DNA from: Aradus depressus
Lineage: Eukaryota; Arthropoda; Insecta; Hemiptera; Aradidae
Direction of reading: 5' to 3'
Assembly (NCBI GenBank): GCA_963662175.1
Contig: OY759226.1
Location: 21,988,946 to 22,052,945 of the forward strand
DNA: 64,000 bases
Translations under genes and position numbers: made by a program
Part shown: in pieces, positions 9,531 to 43,639 of the stretch
Layout: every line of letters begins with the position of its first letter
Numbering within the stretch: position 1 is the stretch's first letter
Notes under the pieces: generated by a model
Told to the model about the DNA's origin: nothing
Seen by the model: the letters and a program-made list of their open reading frames with translations, nothing else
The model's database searches: none

Positions 9531-12045
9531 AGAGGTGTTTTGAAGTGTACTTTCATGAAAAAAAAAAAATTTATAAGAAAAGGTTTGTTAGATGTTAATT
9601 AACAAAAATTGTTAGCCAGACAAATGTTTTCAAAAACTATACTTTATTTACCACAGATTGTGTATTTTTTGATGTGCAATTTTTTTTAGTTAATTTAAAA
9701 AATTTATTAAAAATATCAATTAACAAATTTTTACAAGTCTGGCGGGCGTAACATGTTTTTTACATGTTTTCCAAGCATTTTCACCTTTCAAATTTGAGGT
9801 GTTCGATGGGGTACCTTTTTGTGCCATGGCAGCGTGGACTATAATGATTTGAGGAGGTTTCCCACATTTCATCGAACTGCCACACTCTGCCAGAATGTGC
9901 CATTTGCCCCAGTTTCAAAATGTTCAAATAATGATTGTAATTAAATTACATTTAAAAAAATTATTTCGGCGTTAGAATTTAAAACAAAATTGATGTAGTG
10001 ACTATTTTTCTTTTAATAAATTAAATTGTTTTTGGATTATTCTGAAATGTTTACCCTAAGTTTGCCATGGTTCCGACATGTTCACTCATTGTAAAGATTT
10101 ATTAATTATATCAGATCATAATATAAGTTATGTAGGTTTTTTGTATTCTGGGATAAAAAGTAATAAAAAAAATTATTATATTAATTTTCGATCTTCTTGA
10201 TGTATTTTTCATAATTTTCTCTGCACTTTACCATTTAACCAATTCACTTAAAAAAAAAAAAAGTCTTTGGTTCAAAAAAGAAAAAGACTGCGCTATCAAT
10301 GTCTTCAGATGAATCCATCATCTGGTCAGTTACAAATTTCTGGACACTGCGGAACAGATGGCCACAAGTTTTTATTTTTCCCAAAGTTAGCTTCAAACGG
10401 TCAAGTTGTTCACAGAAGACAATTTTCGTAATTGTCTGATTACATTTAAGGAATTTATAATGGATAATTTCATATATATCCGACCAAACAGACAATAACA
10501 TCTTCCGCGTGGAGGCCTCTCCAAGTCTGCAGGGTTAGGGATCTAACGATACAAGTAAAGTATCGATACTTTTAGTCGATATGTTTTCTATACTAAGTAG
10601 CTATCGAATAGATATTACTTGTATCGATTCAAAGTACTCGTTTCAAATTTCAACAATTAAAAAAAATTATATAAATTTATCAATTCATCAAAATCGTTCA
10701 CCGTTTAATTTCTTACAATTTTCTTTTATTTGTTGTTCCAATAAAATACTGAACTCAAAATACGGTCCACGGAAAAATGATATATATATCGATGGTAATA
10801 ACCTCATGTGTGATGTGATCATTGGATGTGCGTTATTTCTTACATTAAATTGCTTATCGTTTATGAAGGTATAAGTTTGTTTGATTTTGAACAGAACCGC
10901 GAACGTGATTACGATGTCAGCATTTTATTTTATTTTTACATTCCAATATATAATGCATCGTCCTACTGCGAAAATGTGAATTTATTACACTAAGAACGAT
11001 TCGATCTCAGCGACTTGCAAAAAGTGTTTTAAGAAAGTGAAATATTGTGGGTCTCCAGTAGTTTAATATCCTTAGTAAAAATAAATTGTATGTTTATTTT
11101 ATAAGGCTTTTTTATTATTTTCAGTATGTTTTTAATAATATAATTTCATCTTATTCGACAATATCCCATTCATACCTTTCAAATTTTATTGTGTTTTTTA
11201 TTATTATATATATTATACATGGTATAAAATTAATTATAACGAAGTACTCGATTCAATCGATACAATTTTTATTTAAATCTATATACATTTATAGATTTTT
11301 TAAAATTAATTATAACCAACTACTCGTTTCAATCGATACTTTGTGGTATCGATTGGTTAAGCCTTACTCTTCCTAGTATGCACTTTTCCATAAATTTCCA
11401 CCACTTTGTGGTCTATGAAAGCCGCATTCTCTCCTTTTTTAGATTCCCACGCCATACCGAAGATGCTCTCAGATCACTTCCATTTCGAAATGTAAGCTAG
11501 AGAGAAAAAAAAATTGTTTTTCTTTTAGAAATGAAAAAGTGCGTTATTAATCCCTTTTTTTCATCTTGAAGTATAAAATAAAATCTACATTACTTATGGT
11601 ATGACCTTATATTTTGTAAAAAAATATGTATTATGTAACTATTTATGTACTTATGTCTTATTTTTGTAAAACTTTTTGTACATTTTTTCCTCTTTAATTG
11701 TACATTTTTTATATTGATATTAATTGTAATAATTTTCATTTATTTTATTACTTGTTATTAAAGATATAAAATAGATGCTTTAAATATACACTAATTGTAA
11801 AATATATTCTATTGAGAAGAATATGTAAAAGTTCGTATTATCAGGCTAAATAAATTATATTGTCGAAGAGAACAGATGGTTGTATTCCAAGGTTCATCTC
11901 TCCAAGTAGCTTCTCTCTCTATCCAGGAACTAGAGAATCTAATGATAAACCAGAGCTAATTCTAGTTCAAGTTTACCTCTTATTTTAACTTATTTTTTTA
12001 TATAAAGATCACTTGTCCAGTTCCACATCGTCGTTCATTTTCCGT
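9531..12045. other. AT-rich intergenic stretch, no gene seen
   Basis: No reading frame looks like a known family. Between 10540 and 11360 there are several spaced copies of TATCGATAC-like and CAATCGATA motifs (for example 10569 and 11334), suggesting a decayed inverted-repeat element. Frames in this stretch are low-complexity I, F, Y and N translations of AT-rich DNA. Confidence 0.4.
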
Positions 12046-14135
12046 GATTTTCTTGTATTAAAAAATATACTGCTTATCTGTAACTATTGGACATAGTTTT
12101 CCATTGGTCCCATAGATTACTCTCAGTAAAATTATCCTAGTAAAATATTTAGTAAAGACACAGCAGAAATAAGCCTTTCTTAACAAATCCAATGTTACTC
12201 GGCGTGAATATTGTTTTTGAAATATATTCGCATTTAATTGTTATAATTCATAAATAATATCTATGGTCTCAGGGAATAAGTTGTTAAGTAATGAAATGGC
12301 CAAAATGAGTTAAGTTGGGAGCCCAGAAATCTAATACTTTCGGAATTATAAAGATGTGGATTGCTTGGTATCTCGTAAAATCTCGGTTAAATGAACTTCT
12401 TTGAGGAATCATCCACTAGATAACTGCATTTAACCATTTATTCACTACGGCAGACTATTCCATGTGTAGAGGGCGTTTTCGGTTAAATCAACTTTAGAGA
12501 GGCATCATTCACGAGTATTTCAAAAAGTATGGTTAATAATTAGGTTAGTGATGGGGAATGATTAGGTAACTAAGGGAAAATCAAAAAAACTATTAACAAT
12601 ATTCATTTTCATTCACTCCTATCGATTTAGAAGGTATATGATTAATAATGATGCAAACATAATTTATTTAATCCAAAAACTCGATTTACACGATTAATGC
12701 AAAATTAGAAAAGTGCTGCCCTGAAAAGCTACGAATTTAGACTTACCAATTTATTCCCTGGGACCAGAGATATATCCTTGATGGGCGGGAAAAAGAGTAC
12801 AAGTCTATTTTTGGCCACTACAGTATTATTACATATTTCACAATGTTAAGTCAATCTCTAGAAGTTGTCTCTCACGTAGTGTAGACCTAATTTTTTGGCA
12901 GTTCAAAAAAATTTGTACAGTGGCAAAAAACATTTTCTGTTCTCCTGAAAAATTTACTTTTTTGACTTGTACTGTTATGGCCTCCCACCAAAGATATATT
13001 TATGACACCTTCAATTTATATTTTTTTGGGGTCAGTGTTGCTCCTTCCTCAATAACAAAAAATAATTTTTTCATTTGTATTTTCATGTCGTATAGTCCAA
13101 TATTTTCAATGTAATTAAAGCTAATTTTTGTTCTGATTTTCTTTTATTAAAAAATATTGTGCTTATATATATTTTTTTTTTCTATTATAGTTTTCCCAAG
13201 ATCTCCTAGATCACTCACAATTGAAATGCAATAATCCTAAGAGTTAAGTGTATAGGTACCGGAGAAATAAGCTTTTCTTAACAAATGCTATCTATGTTAC
13301 TTGGCTTTTGAATATTGTTTTTGAATATATATTCGCATTAATTTTTTTTTCTCATTTATTGGCAATTTTTGTACAATATACATACAATTGTGCTAAAATC
13401 AAATAAAACAAAACATCTGGCACTTGAATGAGGCCGCTAACCAGCGTCAGTCCTCTTGGTTGAGGTCGTGGCTGGAGGCAGGTAGAGAGATGGCACGTAG
13501 CAGAGGGTTTTGATGTTCTTGCATGGTCCGCAACAGACTGACGTAACAAATGGGCAGACATTTTTTCACCTCAGGGATCTGAAGATCATTGTGTATCGTT
13601 TTGTTTCGGACAAACCAGGGCGCACTGGTGATTATCATTAAGGCTCGATTCTGGAATGTCTGAATACTTTTTATTTGAGAATCGGAGGCAGAAATTTCAC
13701 AGATAGCGCAGCCGTAAAGCCACATGGGCCCTGATGAGCATCGTATAGACGAGCCTCTTGAGATGGAGGGGGGGGGGGGGCTGGTTTAATTTTTATATTT
13801 TATATACATACATAATTCCACCTTCAATTTATATTTTATTGAACTGAAAGTGAATTAACAGATTTCAAAACGCAGGAGTCTTACTCCTTCCCCAATAACA
13901 AAAAGTATTCTTTCATTTGTATTTTGATGTCGTTTAGTTCTATATTTTCAATGTAACTATAACTATTCTTGTTCTAACTTTCTTTTATTAAAAAATATAT
14001 TGCTTATCAATTTTTTGTTCGGTTAGTTTTTCCTAAACCTCTTAAGATTACTCTCAATACATGTAATACAAAATTATGCTGACATTTTTTAGTGTAGACT
14101 GCAGAAATAAACCTTTCTTAACATGTCTCATGTAA
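12046..14135. repeat. Three diverged direct copies of a ~200-bp repeat
   Basis: Related blocks at about 12046-12240, 13125-13340 and 13965-14130 share TTTTATTAAAAAATAT, an (A/C)TC(A/T)CAATA stretch, AGAAATAA(G/A)C(C/T)TTTCTTAACA and GAATATTGTTTTTGAA. The second and third copies also share 150 bp upstream (TTCAATTTATATTTT to TTTTCAATGTAA). The non-LTR fragment at 13447 lies between them. Confidence 0.6.
13447..13745 (-). pseudogene. Non-LTR retrotransposon (jockey-like) RT C-terminal fragment
   Basis: The minus frame reads LYGCAICEISASDSQIKSIQ, then FQNRALMIITSAPWFVRN and a weakly conserved end. This is the usual C-terminal pattern after the reverse transcriptase of jockey-clade elements: LYG, then IQ(R/T)FQ, I(T/S)APW(F/Y)VRN, IH.DL.IP.V. 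No catalytic RT motifs are present, so it is a 5'-truncated copy. A G-tract at 13767-13778 lies just beyond its 5' end. Confidence 0.7.
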
Positions 14136-14204
14136 GAATTGGGCACTATCCAGACTCTTCCTCGGCTAGAAAGCATGTTGATTTTTCATTCCACTGTCAT
14201 TAGT

Positions 14205-14482
14205 TATTATGACATTATCATTCCCGGGCTTTAACTACGAGGTCATATCGCCTACTACCAGAGCACTCTTTCGTCTGGTGGACATGAGCCCTACTCAACT
14301 GTCGGAGTCCTAACTTTTTATTCATCTAAGACCAGGGTCTTTAACGAGTACCTGACATCGTACAGGCTCGGGACCATCTACCTCCCAAATAAAATAAACT
14401 AAAGTCCTCGGCCGGGTTTCGAACCCACTACCTTGAGGAGCTTAGAACGCAAGCACGCATACCACTGAGCTACCGGCGCCCT
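14205..14482 (-). repeat. tRNA-derived SINE copy, minus
   Basis: On plus it runs from cattcccgggctttaacta to actgagctaccggcgccct, so the whole tRNA-like head with box A (GGTAGCTCAGTGGTATGCG on minus) is present. A short deletion removes part of the middle. Confidence 0.85.
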
Positions 14483-15405
14483 CAACTGCCGTTGTATTTT
14501 CTCTGTCTTAACAATCTGTGGCGTAGTTTTATTATCAGTCCTTTCATTTGTGAAATTCGATTTTCTCCACAATGAAAATTGAAGTTTTAGTCGTTTTTTC
14601 TAGTACCTCTGGTATATTTTGTAACGAAATTCGGCCGAAAAAACGGAAAAGTGATCCATTTCCACGTTGCCAAGCAATCTAGGAAAAATGGCTTGCCTTA
14701 TGTAAACAGTAAAGACGGTCTTGCCCCTGCTAATGGCAGGCCGGACTAATGCAAGCAAGTCGATAAACCTTACATTTTACTTCATAAAAAAAAGGGCAAT
14801 ATTTAGGGATTTGTGCTTTAAATTGTTTTTGCGATGCCAATTCGGTTTCGTTTTGATAATGTTTTCCTAATGGTAGCGTTTCATATTGTTTTTTGATAGG
14901 TACAAGAAGCCACTGTTCAAAAAAACCAGATACTTCAGCGTTTCTTAAACTTGAATACAAAAGACGAACAAATATTGTTGCAAAACCTCATGAAACGAGA
15001 TGAAGAAAACGTAGAATAATATAATTCGCTCATATTGTTCATTATTAATACGTTTTTTATGTTAGTTAAATAATTTAATATTGCTTATTTTTATCCACTC
15101 TCCGCCCACTTATGCAAAAAGGGACCTTAGTCTCAATGGCTTTTTTATTTCTTATTTTCAAAATATAAAGTCTATAACCAAAAGCAATTGCATTTTTTAT
15201 ACAAACTATTAAGATAAACACTCCGAAAAAAACAAAAACATTAAAAATCTCAAATTCTCAAAGAGCTACCGCGTTTTTTTAAATTTTGTCAAAAAAGCAT
15301 TACGTGATTTCCCAAAATTCACATTTTTTTAGTTGTGACAGTCCTCTTCTGAGGTGTTACAAAACTGTTACTTAAATCTATATGAACTTACGGACTGAGG
15401 TTCTG
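14483..15405. other. No gene seen
   Basis: AT-rich. Around 14570-14740 the plus strand shows a weak resemblance to a decayed THAP-type transposase start (KKRKSDPFPRCQAI before a stop, then EKWLALC), but frames are broken and I do not call it. Confidence 0.3.
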
Positions 15406-15597
15406 CCAAAGGTTCAAAATGCTTCATAGAATAACCAATGCTCCTTATTACATCCAACAAAACCCTTCATCGATCTCAATATTCCCTTTGTCACCAAATT
15501 AGCTAAATTCAATTATAAATTATTATTTTCCCACTTTAATATCCGTGGTAATTCTCTACTCCATGTCTGCCCTTCTGGCACACCGAACGACGCCTAA
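15406..15597 (+). pseudogene. Non-LTR retrotransposon RT C-terminal fragment
   Basis: Plus frames read MLHRITNAPYYIQQ and then, after a one-base shift, DLNIPFVTKLAKFNYK, ending before GCCAATGGGCTAGAGACC. The ITNAPYYI...TLHIDLNIPFV pattern matches the end of jockey-clade ORF2 proteins. Truncated and frameshifted. Confidence 0.5.
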
Positions 15598-16850
15598 AGC
15601 GCCAATGGGCTAGAGACCTTCCTTTTTTTTTTTCTCTCTAATAGCACATTTGTTTGTTGTACATATTTTTTTATACATTTGAAATATCTGTTTGTAAATA
15701 AATAAAAAAATACATTTAACAGATATTTTCATAAGAAATAATCTTTTCGTTAACATCACAAGCTTGTACATATGAGTAGAATAGGATACAGAATCAAAAT
15801 CCATTTCTCCTACTGAACGAGTTGGAAGGCGTTTGCGCAGTGAAATTTGTTACACAAACACAAGATTATTATTTTTTTTTTTTTTTCATTTTTGGAATCA
15901 AGGGAACGGAAGAGATAAGATTCCGATGAAACCTCAACTTTGAACTTCCTATATATATATATATATATTAAACCTCCCCTTTTACTTCTTATAGCGGATT
16001 AACTATGGAAAAGTAAGTCAATTTTATTATAATTCAATTTATTTAAATATTTATCTTTTGGATTATTTAAATATATTAAACTATAACATAAAACATTGAC
16101 TTGGGATTTGAACCCAGGGATCTACACATTAACAAATATATGTGAAGACCCACAGTTTTCATTTAAGGTAATAAATAAATAAACATTTTGTAAACGTAAT
16201 AAGTTTATTTATATATACACATATAATATATATATATATATATATATTGTACATATATTTTGACGAAATATTAAAAACCAAACAAACAGTTAAATATAAT
16301 AATTCCCGATGGAACAATATAATAAATTAACTTAAAATTATTATTGATAATGAGAATTAATACTATGTCATCAGAGTTCAGAAATTTTAAAATGTTTTAC
16401 ATTCTAGACAGTAATTATTAGGAAATATTTTCACATTATTGAAGTTTTCATGAAACAAATATATTAGAATATTGTAATTTGTAAGTAACTTAATATAGTA
16501 CAAAGACTTTATATATAATTTTATTATTATTTGTTGTTGCAATTATATAACTTACTTAACTATATCGGAAAGGTAAACATTTAGTCTCTTGATTATAGAT
16601 AATGTCCATCATTCTAAATTTTTTTATCACAAGACTGGTCTCACATCACGGAATTTTTAATTTTTATTATTTTTTTTTATTTTTTATATTTTTTTTGTTG
16701 TGTTTAGGCAGATGCTGAAACATAAATTTAATATTTTTAGGGTTTGGAATTATATTGGAATATACAAAAATATACATAAACATATATTAAATAATTGAGT
16801 ATTATTCAAAAAAATAAAATGATGCTAATGTTTAAAAATAAAAATATATA
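15598..16850. other. AT-rich, no gene seen
   Basis: Contains (AT) microsatellites (about 15950-15970 and 16225-16250) and long A/T tracts. No coding exon or mobile-element end could be supported. Confidence 0.4.
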
Positions 16851-16887
16851 CAGTAAAACTTATATTATAACGCTTTCCCGGCAATAG

Positions 16888-17192
16888 TGACTCATGTTCG
16901 GGTTTTAGATACAAGGTCATATCGCCCACTACAAGAGCGCTTTCGTCACTGCGGTGAAAATGAACCTGACTACTATGGGAGTCCTAAATTTTATCTATTT
17001 AACTAGATTAGGGATCTTTAATGAGTATCTGACATTGGACTCGGGACTATCGCTTAAAGTTCCATTAAAAGGAGGGAGTGCTCAAAGTTGTTTTAACCTC
17101 CCAGATAAAAAACCTAAGAGCCTCGGCCAGGTTTCGAACCCGCCATCTTGAGCTGAGCTAAGCATGCTACCTCTGACCTACTGGCGCCCTCT
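16888..17192 (-). repeat. tRNA-derived SINE, nested
   Basis: Flanked by the direct 12-bp duplication TCCCGGCAATAG (16876-16887 and 17193-17204). This pins the exact insertion and shows mobilisation by target-primed reverse transcription. Full length but diverged (box B gtttcgaacccgccatc). Confidence 0.88.
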
Positions 17193-17439
17193 CCCGGCAA
17201 TAGCATGCCTCTAGTTATATGATTCTTTTAAAAAAAAATAATAATTGTAAATTCGACATTTTTTTTTTGTGGCGGAATAAACTCAGATCATTCGGTGTTC
17301 GAATATACAATTTTATGAATCAAATAAGATTTTGTTGCTTCCAAAAACATATCCGCGTCTGCATTATAGACATGAACATTTTTGAAAACAATGATAGCTT
17401 AGAAATCTCTCATTTTAAAAAATCTTAATTATGTACGAT

Positions 17440-17750
17440 TTACGGTAGCTCGGAGGAAGCGTTCTTGTTTAATGAACTAAAGATCATGGGTTCGAACCCC
17501 AGCTGAGGCCCTCAGGTTTTTTAAATGACGTGAAAAAACCCTGAGTATGCCGTCCTTTGGATGGGACATTGGCACATAGTCCCCGAACATGTACTCGGTA
17601 CAGACACCGTACCATAGTTGAATAAACCTAGGTAGGTAAAATTTAGGACTTCCACAGTAGAGTCGGGATCATGTCTACCAGAGCAACAAATGTGCTCCAG
17701 TAGTAGGCGATATGGCCTCGTACCTAAAGCCCGGGCATTAATCATAACAA
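17440..17750 (+). repeat. tRNA-derived SINE, plus
   Basis: Head GGTAGCTCGGAGGAAGCG, box B GGGTTCGAACCCCAGCTGAG, body CCGTCCTTTGGATGGGACAT, 3' domain GTAGTAGGCGATATGGCCTC and tail GCATTAATCATAACAACTAAC. Confidence 0.82.
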
Positions 17751-17947
17751 CTAACTACATATACATATTTTAATTATATTTAAATTAATTAAATGTTCAT
17801 CTTTATTTTTATTTATTATTTTATTACTTAACCTTCCTCCACTCGCGCCCCGTTTTTTAACTTGGTCACTCTCGCGTTTGATTTCTTCAAACATTTACTA
17901 AAACCTATTCAGGATGTGTGTCACTTTCTATTATCTGACATATTATA

Positions 17948-18281
17948 GTTAGTTAATTAGTTATTATGACTCATGCCCGGGCTTTAACTATGAGGTCATA
18001 TCGCCTACTACCAGGAGCGCTCTTTCGTCACTCTGGTGGACGTGAGCCCGACTCTACTGTGGGAGTCCTAAATTTTTATTCACCTGGGGCAGGGGTCTTT
18101 AACGAGTATCTGACATCGTACAGGCTCGGGACCATCTCTTAACGTCCCATCCGAAGGACGGCGTGCTTAAGTTTATTTTACCTCCCAGATAAAATAAACT
18201 AAGGGCCTTGGCCGGGTTTCGATCCCACAACCTTGAGCTCAGAAGGCAAGCATGCATACCACTGAGCTACCGGCGCCCTTT
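17948..18281 (-). repeat. tRNA-derived SINE, minus, full length
   Basis: Bounded by ACATATTATA direct copies at 17938-17947 and 18282-18291. On minus the order is complete: box A, box B, body, 3' domain, AGTCATAATAACTAATTAAC tail. The tail here is TAAC-rich rather than CCTAA. Confidence 0.88.
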
Positions 18282-19167
18282 ACATATTATATAAAAAAGT
18301 AAAACTTAGTAATTCAAAATGTATGTTATTTTTTTAGTTATGAGGTAATCCACTAATGGTGTGCTTGAATACCAATTGTCGCACCTTAGGTTTCTGTATC
18401 CTCTTTGATGTATTTTATTATTATATTGTATTTTAACTAATAAATATAACATGGGGAAGAATTAATATACATTGAAATGTATCAAAATCAAAGACAAAAG
18501 GTACTTATATTTTATAAAGCTAATATTCGCGGGTTTGATTATTTCCAACATGCGACTTATCCTTTTTGCAGTTCACGCACTGAGGAAAAAAACTAGGAAA
18601 AACCCACCCCAACTTATAGTCAAGGGAAGTCTAAATAAAGAATAGAAGGGGTTGAACAGAACAAATCGCCTCCCTTTTCCTAAAAAGGAAAAATTTGAAC
18701 ACGTTTGAAAAAATCAAACGGTGCGAGTGGCGGAAGGTTAAACTAATTTTTTATTGAATATTTGCTTATTATTCTAATAATGATATAAAATACATTTTTT
18801 TAAATGAAACAATTAAATTGTCGTATTTTCCCGGTTATAATAACGCGCTTTTCGACTGATCCCTAGAGGAGCGTTACAACTGAGGTTTTACTGTATATCA
18901 ATTAAGAAATTAAATTAAAAAAATTAAACAACAAAATTCATCAGTGGTTTTTATATACAAGAAAGAAAAGTTATTTCCCATGTCCTTTTTCTGCTAAAAT
19001 ATCTGAAAAATATAGAAAATTTAACTTTTCCATCACAGGTGAAAACCCATGGAATATTACGATACAATATGATGTTATTAAATGATAATAAAAAGCTTTC
19101 TTCAATATCAATTATTATTTTTTTGAAAGAGGACTCAATAAAAAAAATTTAAATGTGAAATTGAAAT

Positions 19168-40974
<21,807 letters not shown>

Positions 40975-41624
40975 TTTGTCCGAAAGAGTATAAAAAGCAC
41001 TGATACAATGATAATTCGAATAATTGTTTGGATTTAGATTAGTTTATAAGTTAAAGTGAACAATAATGCACTATAAAATGTCAACACATCATTATAACGA
41101 TTGAAGATTTCATAAAATGTACAAATTTCAAGATGTAAGCACTTGCAACAATTTTGTCCTGACCGTTCCTTGTTAACTACTGCCATCTAGTTAGTTGATG
41201 TGATAACATTTTATTTAAATTATACTATTTATTATCAACTGTTGCGAAAAGTATATGAAAAACCTAATTGTTTTTCTAAAATTGTAAAAAACTTAATAAC
41301 ATTATTATTACTAATCATTCTATTAAAATTTGTTCAATTCACTATCCCTAGAATGTCGCCATCTTGTTTATCAAAAGGGATGTGTGACGTATAAGTCACA
41401 TATCCTCGTACCTGTTACCGGTAACAGGAGCACCCGTCATATTAAATCCAAACTAATAAATGCTGAAGTGATATTTTCAGAATATATCTAAAAACATCCT
41501 AATATACATGGTACGAGTCTATGCCCCAAAATTTCTTTTTGTGACCCCACTAAAAAGGGGCGTATTTTTTGTATTTTTTTTAAAATTCAGAAACGATAAT
41601 AGCCTGATAACTTTTTTCTCCTTA
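40975..41624. promoter_or_regulatory. Upstream region of PP2A-A
   Basis: 5' UTR and promoter must lie here, but no TATA box or initiator stands out. A 14-bp perfect palindrome TGTTACCGGTAACA at 41418-41431 lies about 445 bp upstream of the ATG; it contains CCGG in a grainyhead-like setting. The functional role is a guess. Confidence 0.3.
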
Positions 41625-41889
41625 TTAACCCTGGAATGCCCCGGTCTAAAACACATCACATAACTCCCCTGTTATAATTGAATTTCACTAAATTGAGTGA
41701 AAGGATTGAAGGAAACAATAGTAAAAAATTCAAATAACTAAAACGTTAATCAGTTTTTTATTTATACAGAGGACGGATTAATAGTAATGAAAAACAAACT
41801 TTAAAGGAAAAAAATGTACGAAGAATGAATAAACAAAGTTTAAATTTGCAAGAAAATTCACATTCCACACAAAATTCGAATGTTTTTCA

Positions 41890-42093
41890 TACCCTCGTCA
41901 CTCTTTTCTTTCGAAAATGCAGGATAAGAAAAATATATATAACGTGAACATTTATTCAGTATATTTTTTGTGTAAATTAATAATTTCATCTGTATAATAA
42001 TAATAAAAATATCATCTGTTTTTTATCGAACTACGAGGGTGTGTTCCTGTCCGCTTCTGCAAAGTCGCCGTTGATCCGAATACGAACGCTACA
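41890..42093 (-). repeat. 3' LTR of the gypsy mini-element
   Basis: Mate of 43018-43221; preceded on minus by the polypurine tract. Confidence 0.9.
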
Positions 42094-43009
42094 TCACTTC
42101 CCCCCAACGACGACGTCGCAGAAACGGACCTTCGGTCGCACCAGTCTTCCGCTGCGCGTGCGATACGCGGACGAAACACGCGCTTCGGTGCCTTCCTTCT
42201 CTTGGCACGAGTGCGGCCCGCCAAGACCGGAATGATGTCCGTCCGGCGTTGACTCGCCTTCACAGAGGAGGAAGGCAGGTTTTAACCGATCCAACGCCAC
42301 CACGAGCTCTTTTCCGCGAACTTCTATCCGGTATGTCTTGATGTCTCTTTGACAAACCCGGTATGGGCCCGTGTACGGTGGCGTCAGAGGTCTCTTCACC
42401 GTGTCATCCCTGAGGAATACATGGGAGCAGGTCAATAGGTCCTTCGGTACGAAGAATGGTCTCGTACTGCTGCGGAATTTAGCAGGACTCAACCTGCGCA
42501 TCGTCTCCTGAAGGTGCTGAATAGAACTCTCCCGATCTTCATTTCTATTACCGGGGTCTAGGAATTCTCCAGGTAATCGCAGCGTTTTGCCATATACTGC
42601 TTCAGCGGCGCTAGCTCCTATGTCCTCCCTGACCGCGGATCTCAGCCCCAGCAGAACGGTAGGCAGTATGCTTGTCCAGTTGTCCGCATCCATGTGTGCC
42701 CTTAGTGCGTTTTTCAGGGAGCGGTGCCATCGCTCTACGCAACCATTTGCTTGTGGATGGTAACTCGTTGTTCGAATACGTTGTGTGCCCAACAGCCGCG
42801 TCAGTTTTCCGAAAAGATCGGATTCAAATTGGCGACCTTGGTCAGTAGTCACTTGAGCTGGTACTCCAAAGCGAGCAATCCAGAATGCGTAAAATGCTCT
42901 AGCCACCTCTTCTGCGGTTATGTTCTCCACAGGAATAGCCTCTGGCCACCTGGTAAAACGGTCTATCAGGGTTATGCAATACCGCTTACCGTTCGAATCA
43001 CGTCGGGGT
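42094..43009 (-). CDS. Gypsy integrase, open fragment (about 300 codons)
   Basis: The minus frame contains LIDRFTRWPEAIPV (first Asp), VTTDQGRQFESDLF (second Asp) and SYHPQANGCVERWHRSLK (Glu): a complete DD35E catalytic set. It ends in a C-terminal region with PYTGPYRV and a tail SGRLVRPKVRF typical of the clade. The N-terminal zinc-binding HHCC domain is missing. The first in-frame ATG is at 42928-42930, but the frame is open from 43009. The stop TGA overlaps the LTR border. Not interrupted, though it lacks the zinc domain. Confidence 0.85.
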
Positions 43010-43017
43010 CACCACTT

Positions 43018-43221
43018 TACCCTCGTCACTCTTTTCTTTCGAAAATGCAGGATAAGAAAAATATATATAACGTGAACATTTATTCAGTATATTTTTTGTG
43101 TAAATTAATAATTTCATCTGTATAATAATAATAAAAATATCATCTGTTTTTTATCGAACTACGAGGGTGTGTTCCTGTCCGCTTCTGCAAAGTCGCCGTT
43201 GATCCGAATACGAACGCTACA
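43018..43221 (-). repeat. 5' LTR of the gypsy mini-element
   Basis: 204 bp, matching 41890-42093 at an offset of 1128 through the ends TACCCTCGTCAC and ACGAACGCTACA. Confidence 0.9.
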
Positions 43222-43222
43222 T

Positions 43223-43519
43223 GCTCATAAAAATGTCAACATTCACAGCACTTCGATGATCTGTGATCAAAACACATGGCTCTCTGGCAGGTTGAGCATA
43301 AATATTTAGTTTTCTTGTCTTCTTTTCGGTCGCAGAAGCAATATCGAACTTTCTTTCCCAAAATGGTCACTCCTTGTGAGGTAGATGCATCACATATTGA
43401 AGAACATGAAGTGCCACTTCAGTATCAGAAGCTTGTCCTCCAAAGTACTCATCATTCTCTTCCATCTGAACCAAAAGATCTCTAATATCTTCTTCACTCA
43501 ATTTACGTCTTTCAGACAT
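43223..43519 (-). pseudogene. piggyBac transposase remnant
   Basis: ATG at 43517-43519 starts MSERRKLSEEDIRDLLVQ. After a deletion and frame change the minus strand reads KTKYLCSTCQRAMCFDHRSS and KCCEC, the C-terminal cysteine-rich zinc domain. The DDD catalytic core is gone. The gypsy element follows directly. Confidence 0.7.
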
Positions 43520-43639
43520 TTTGAGCGCAGAAAAAAAAAAAGCAACAAATAAAAAACTGACAAGAAATGACACTTCACGAAACTCAAATAAGGAGAAAAA
43601 CACGGGTCGGTAACTCCCCGGTGGGGTCTGACGTCAACC

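Larger units (their letters stand above)
16851..18894. mobile_element. Tc1/mariner-superfamily MITE with three nested SINEs
   Basis: Left end TATACAGTAAAACTT...ATAACGCTTTCCCGG and right end ...GCGTTACAACTGAGGTTTTACTG followed by TATA form imperfect terminal inverted repeats next to TA dinucleotides. An internal copy of the cccggttataataacgc motif is at about 18830. Three SINEs (16888, 17440, 17948) sit inside, and two have their own target duplications, so the MITE is older than they are. No transposase is visible. Confidence 0.6.
41890..43221 (-). mobile_element. Ty3/gypsy-type mini-element: LTR, PBS, integrase, PPT, LTR
   Basis: Two 204-bp direct repeats (41890-42093 and 43018-43221) appear identical. 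In minus orientation each starts TGTAGCGTTCG and ends GAGTGACGAGGGTA. After the 5' LTR comes TGGTGACCCCGACGTGATTC, a primer-binding site. The sequence then jumps at once into integrase. The integrase frame stops exactly at a polypurine tract (GGGGGGAAGTGA) next to the 3' LTR. Gag, protease, RT and RNase H are missing. No clean target duplication was found. Confidence 0.9.

Noticed and set aside
42724..43125. 133-codon plus-strand frame
   Set aside because: Antisense of the gypsy integrase and LTR.
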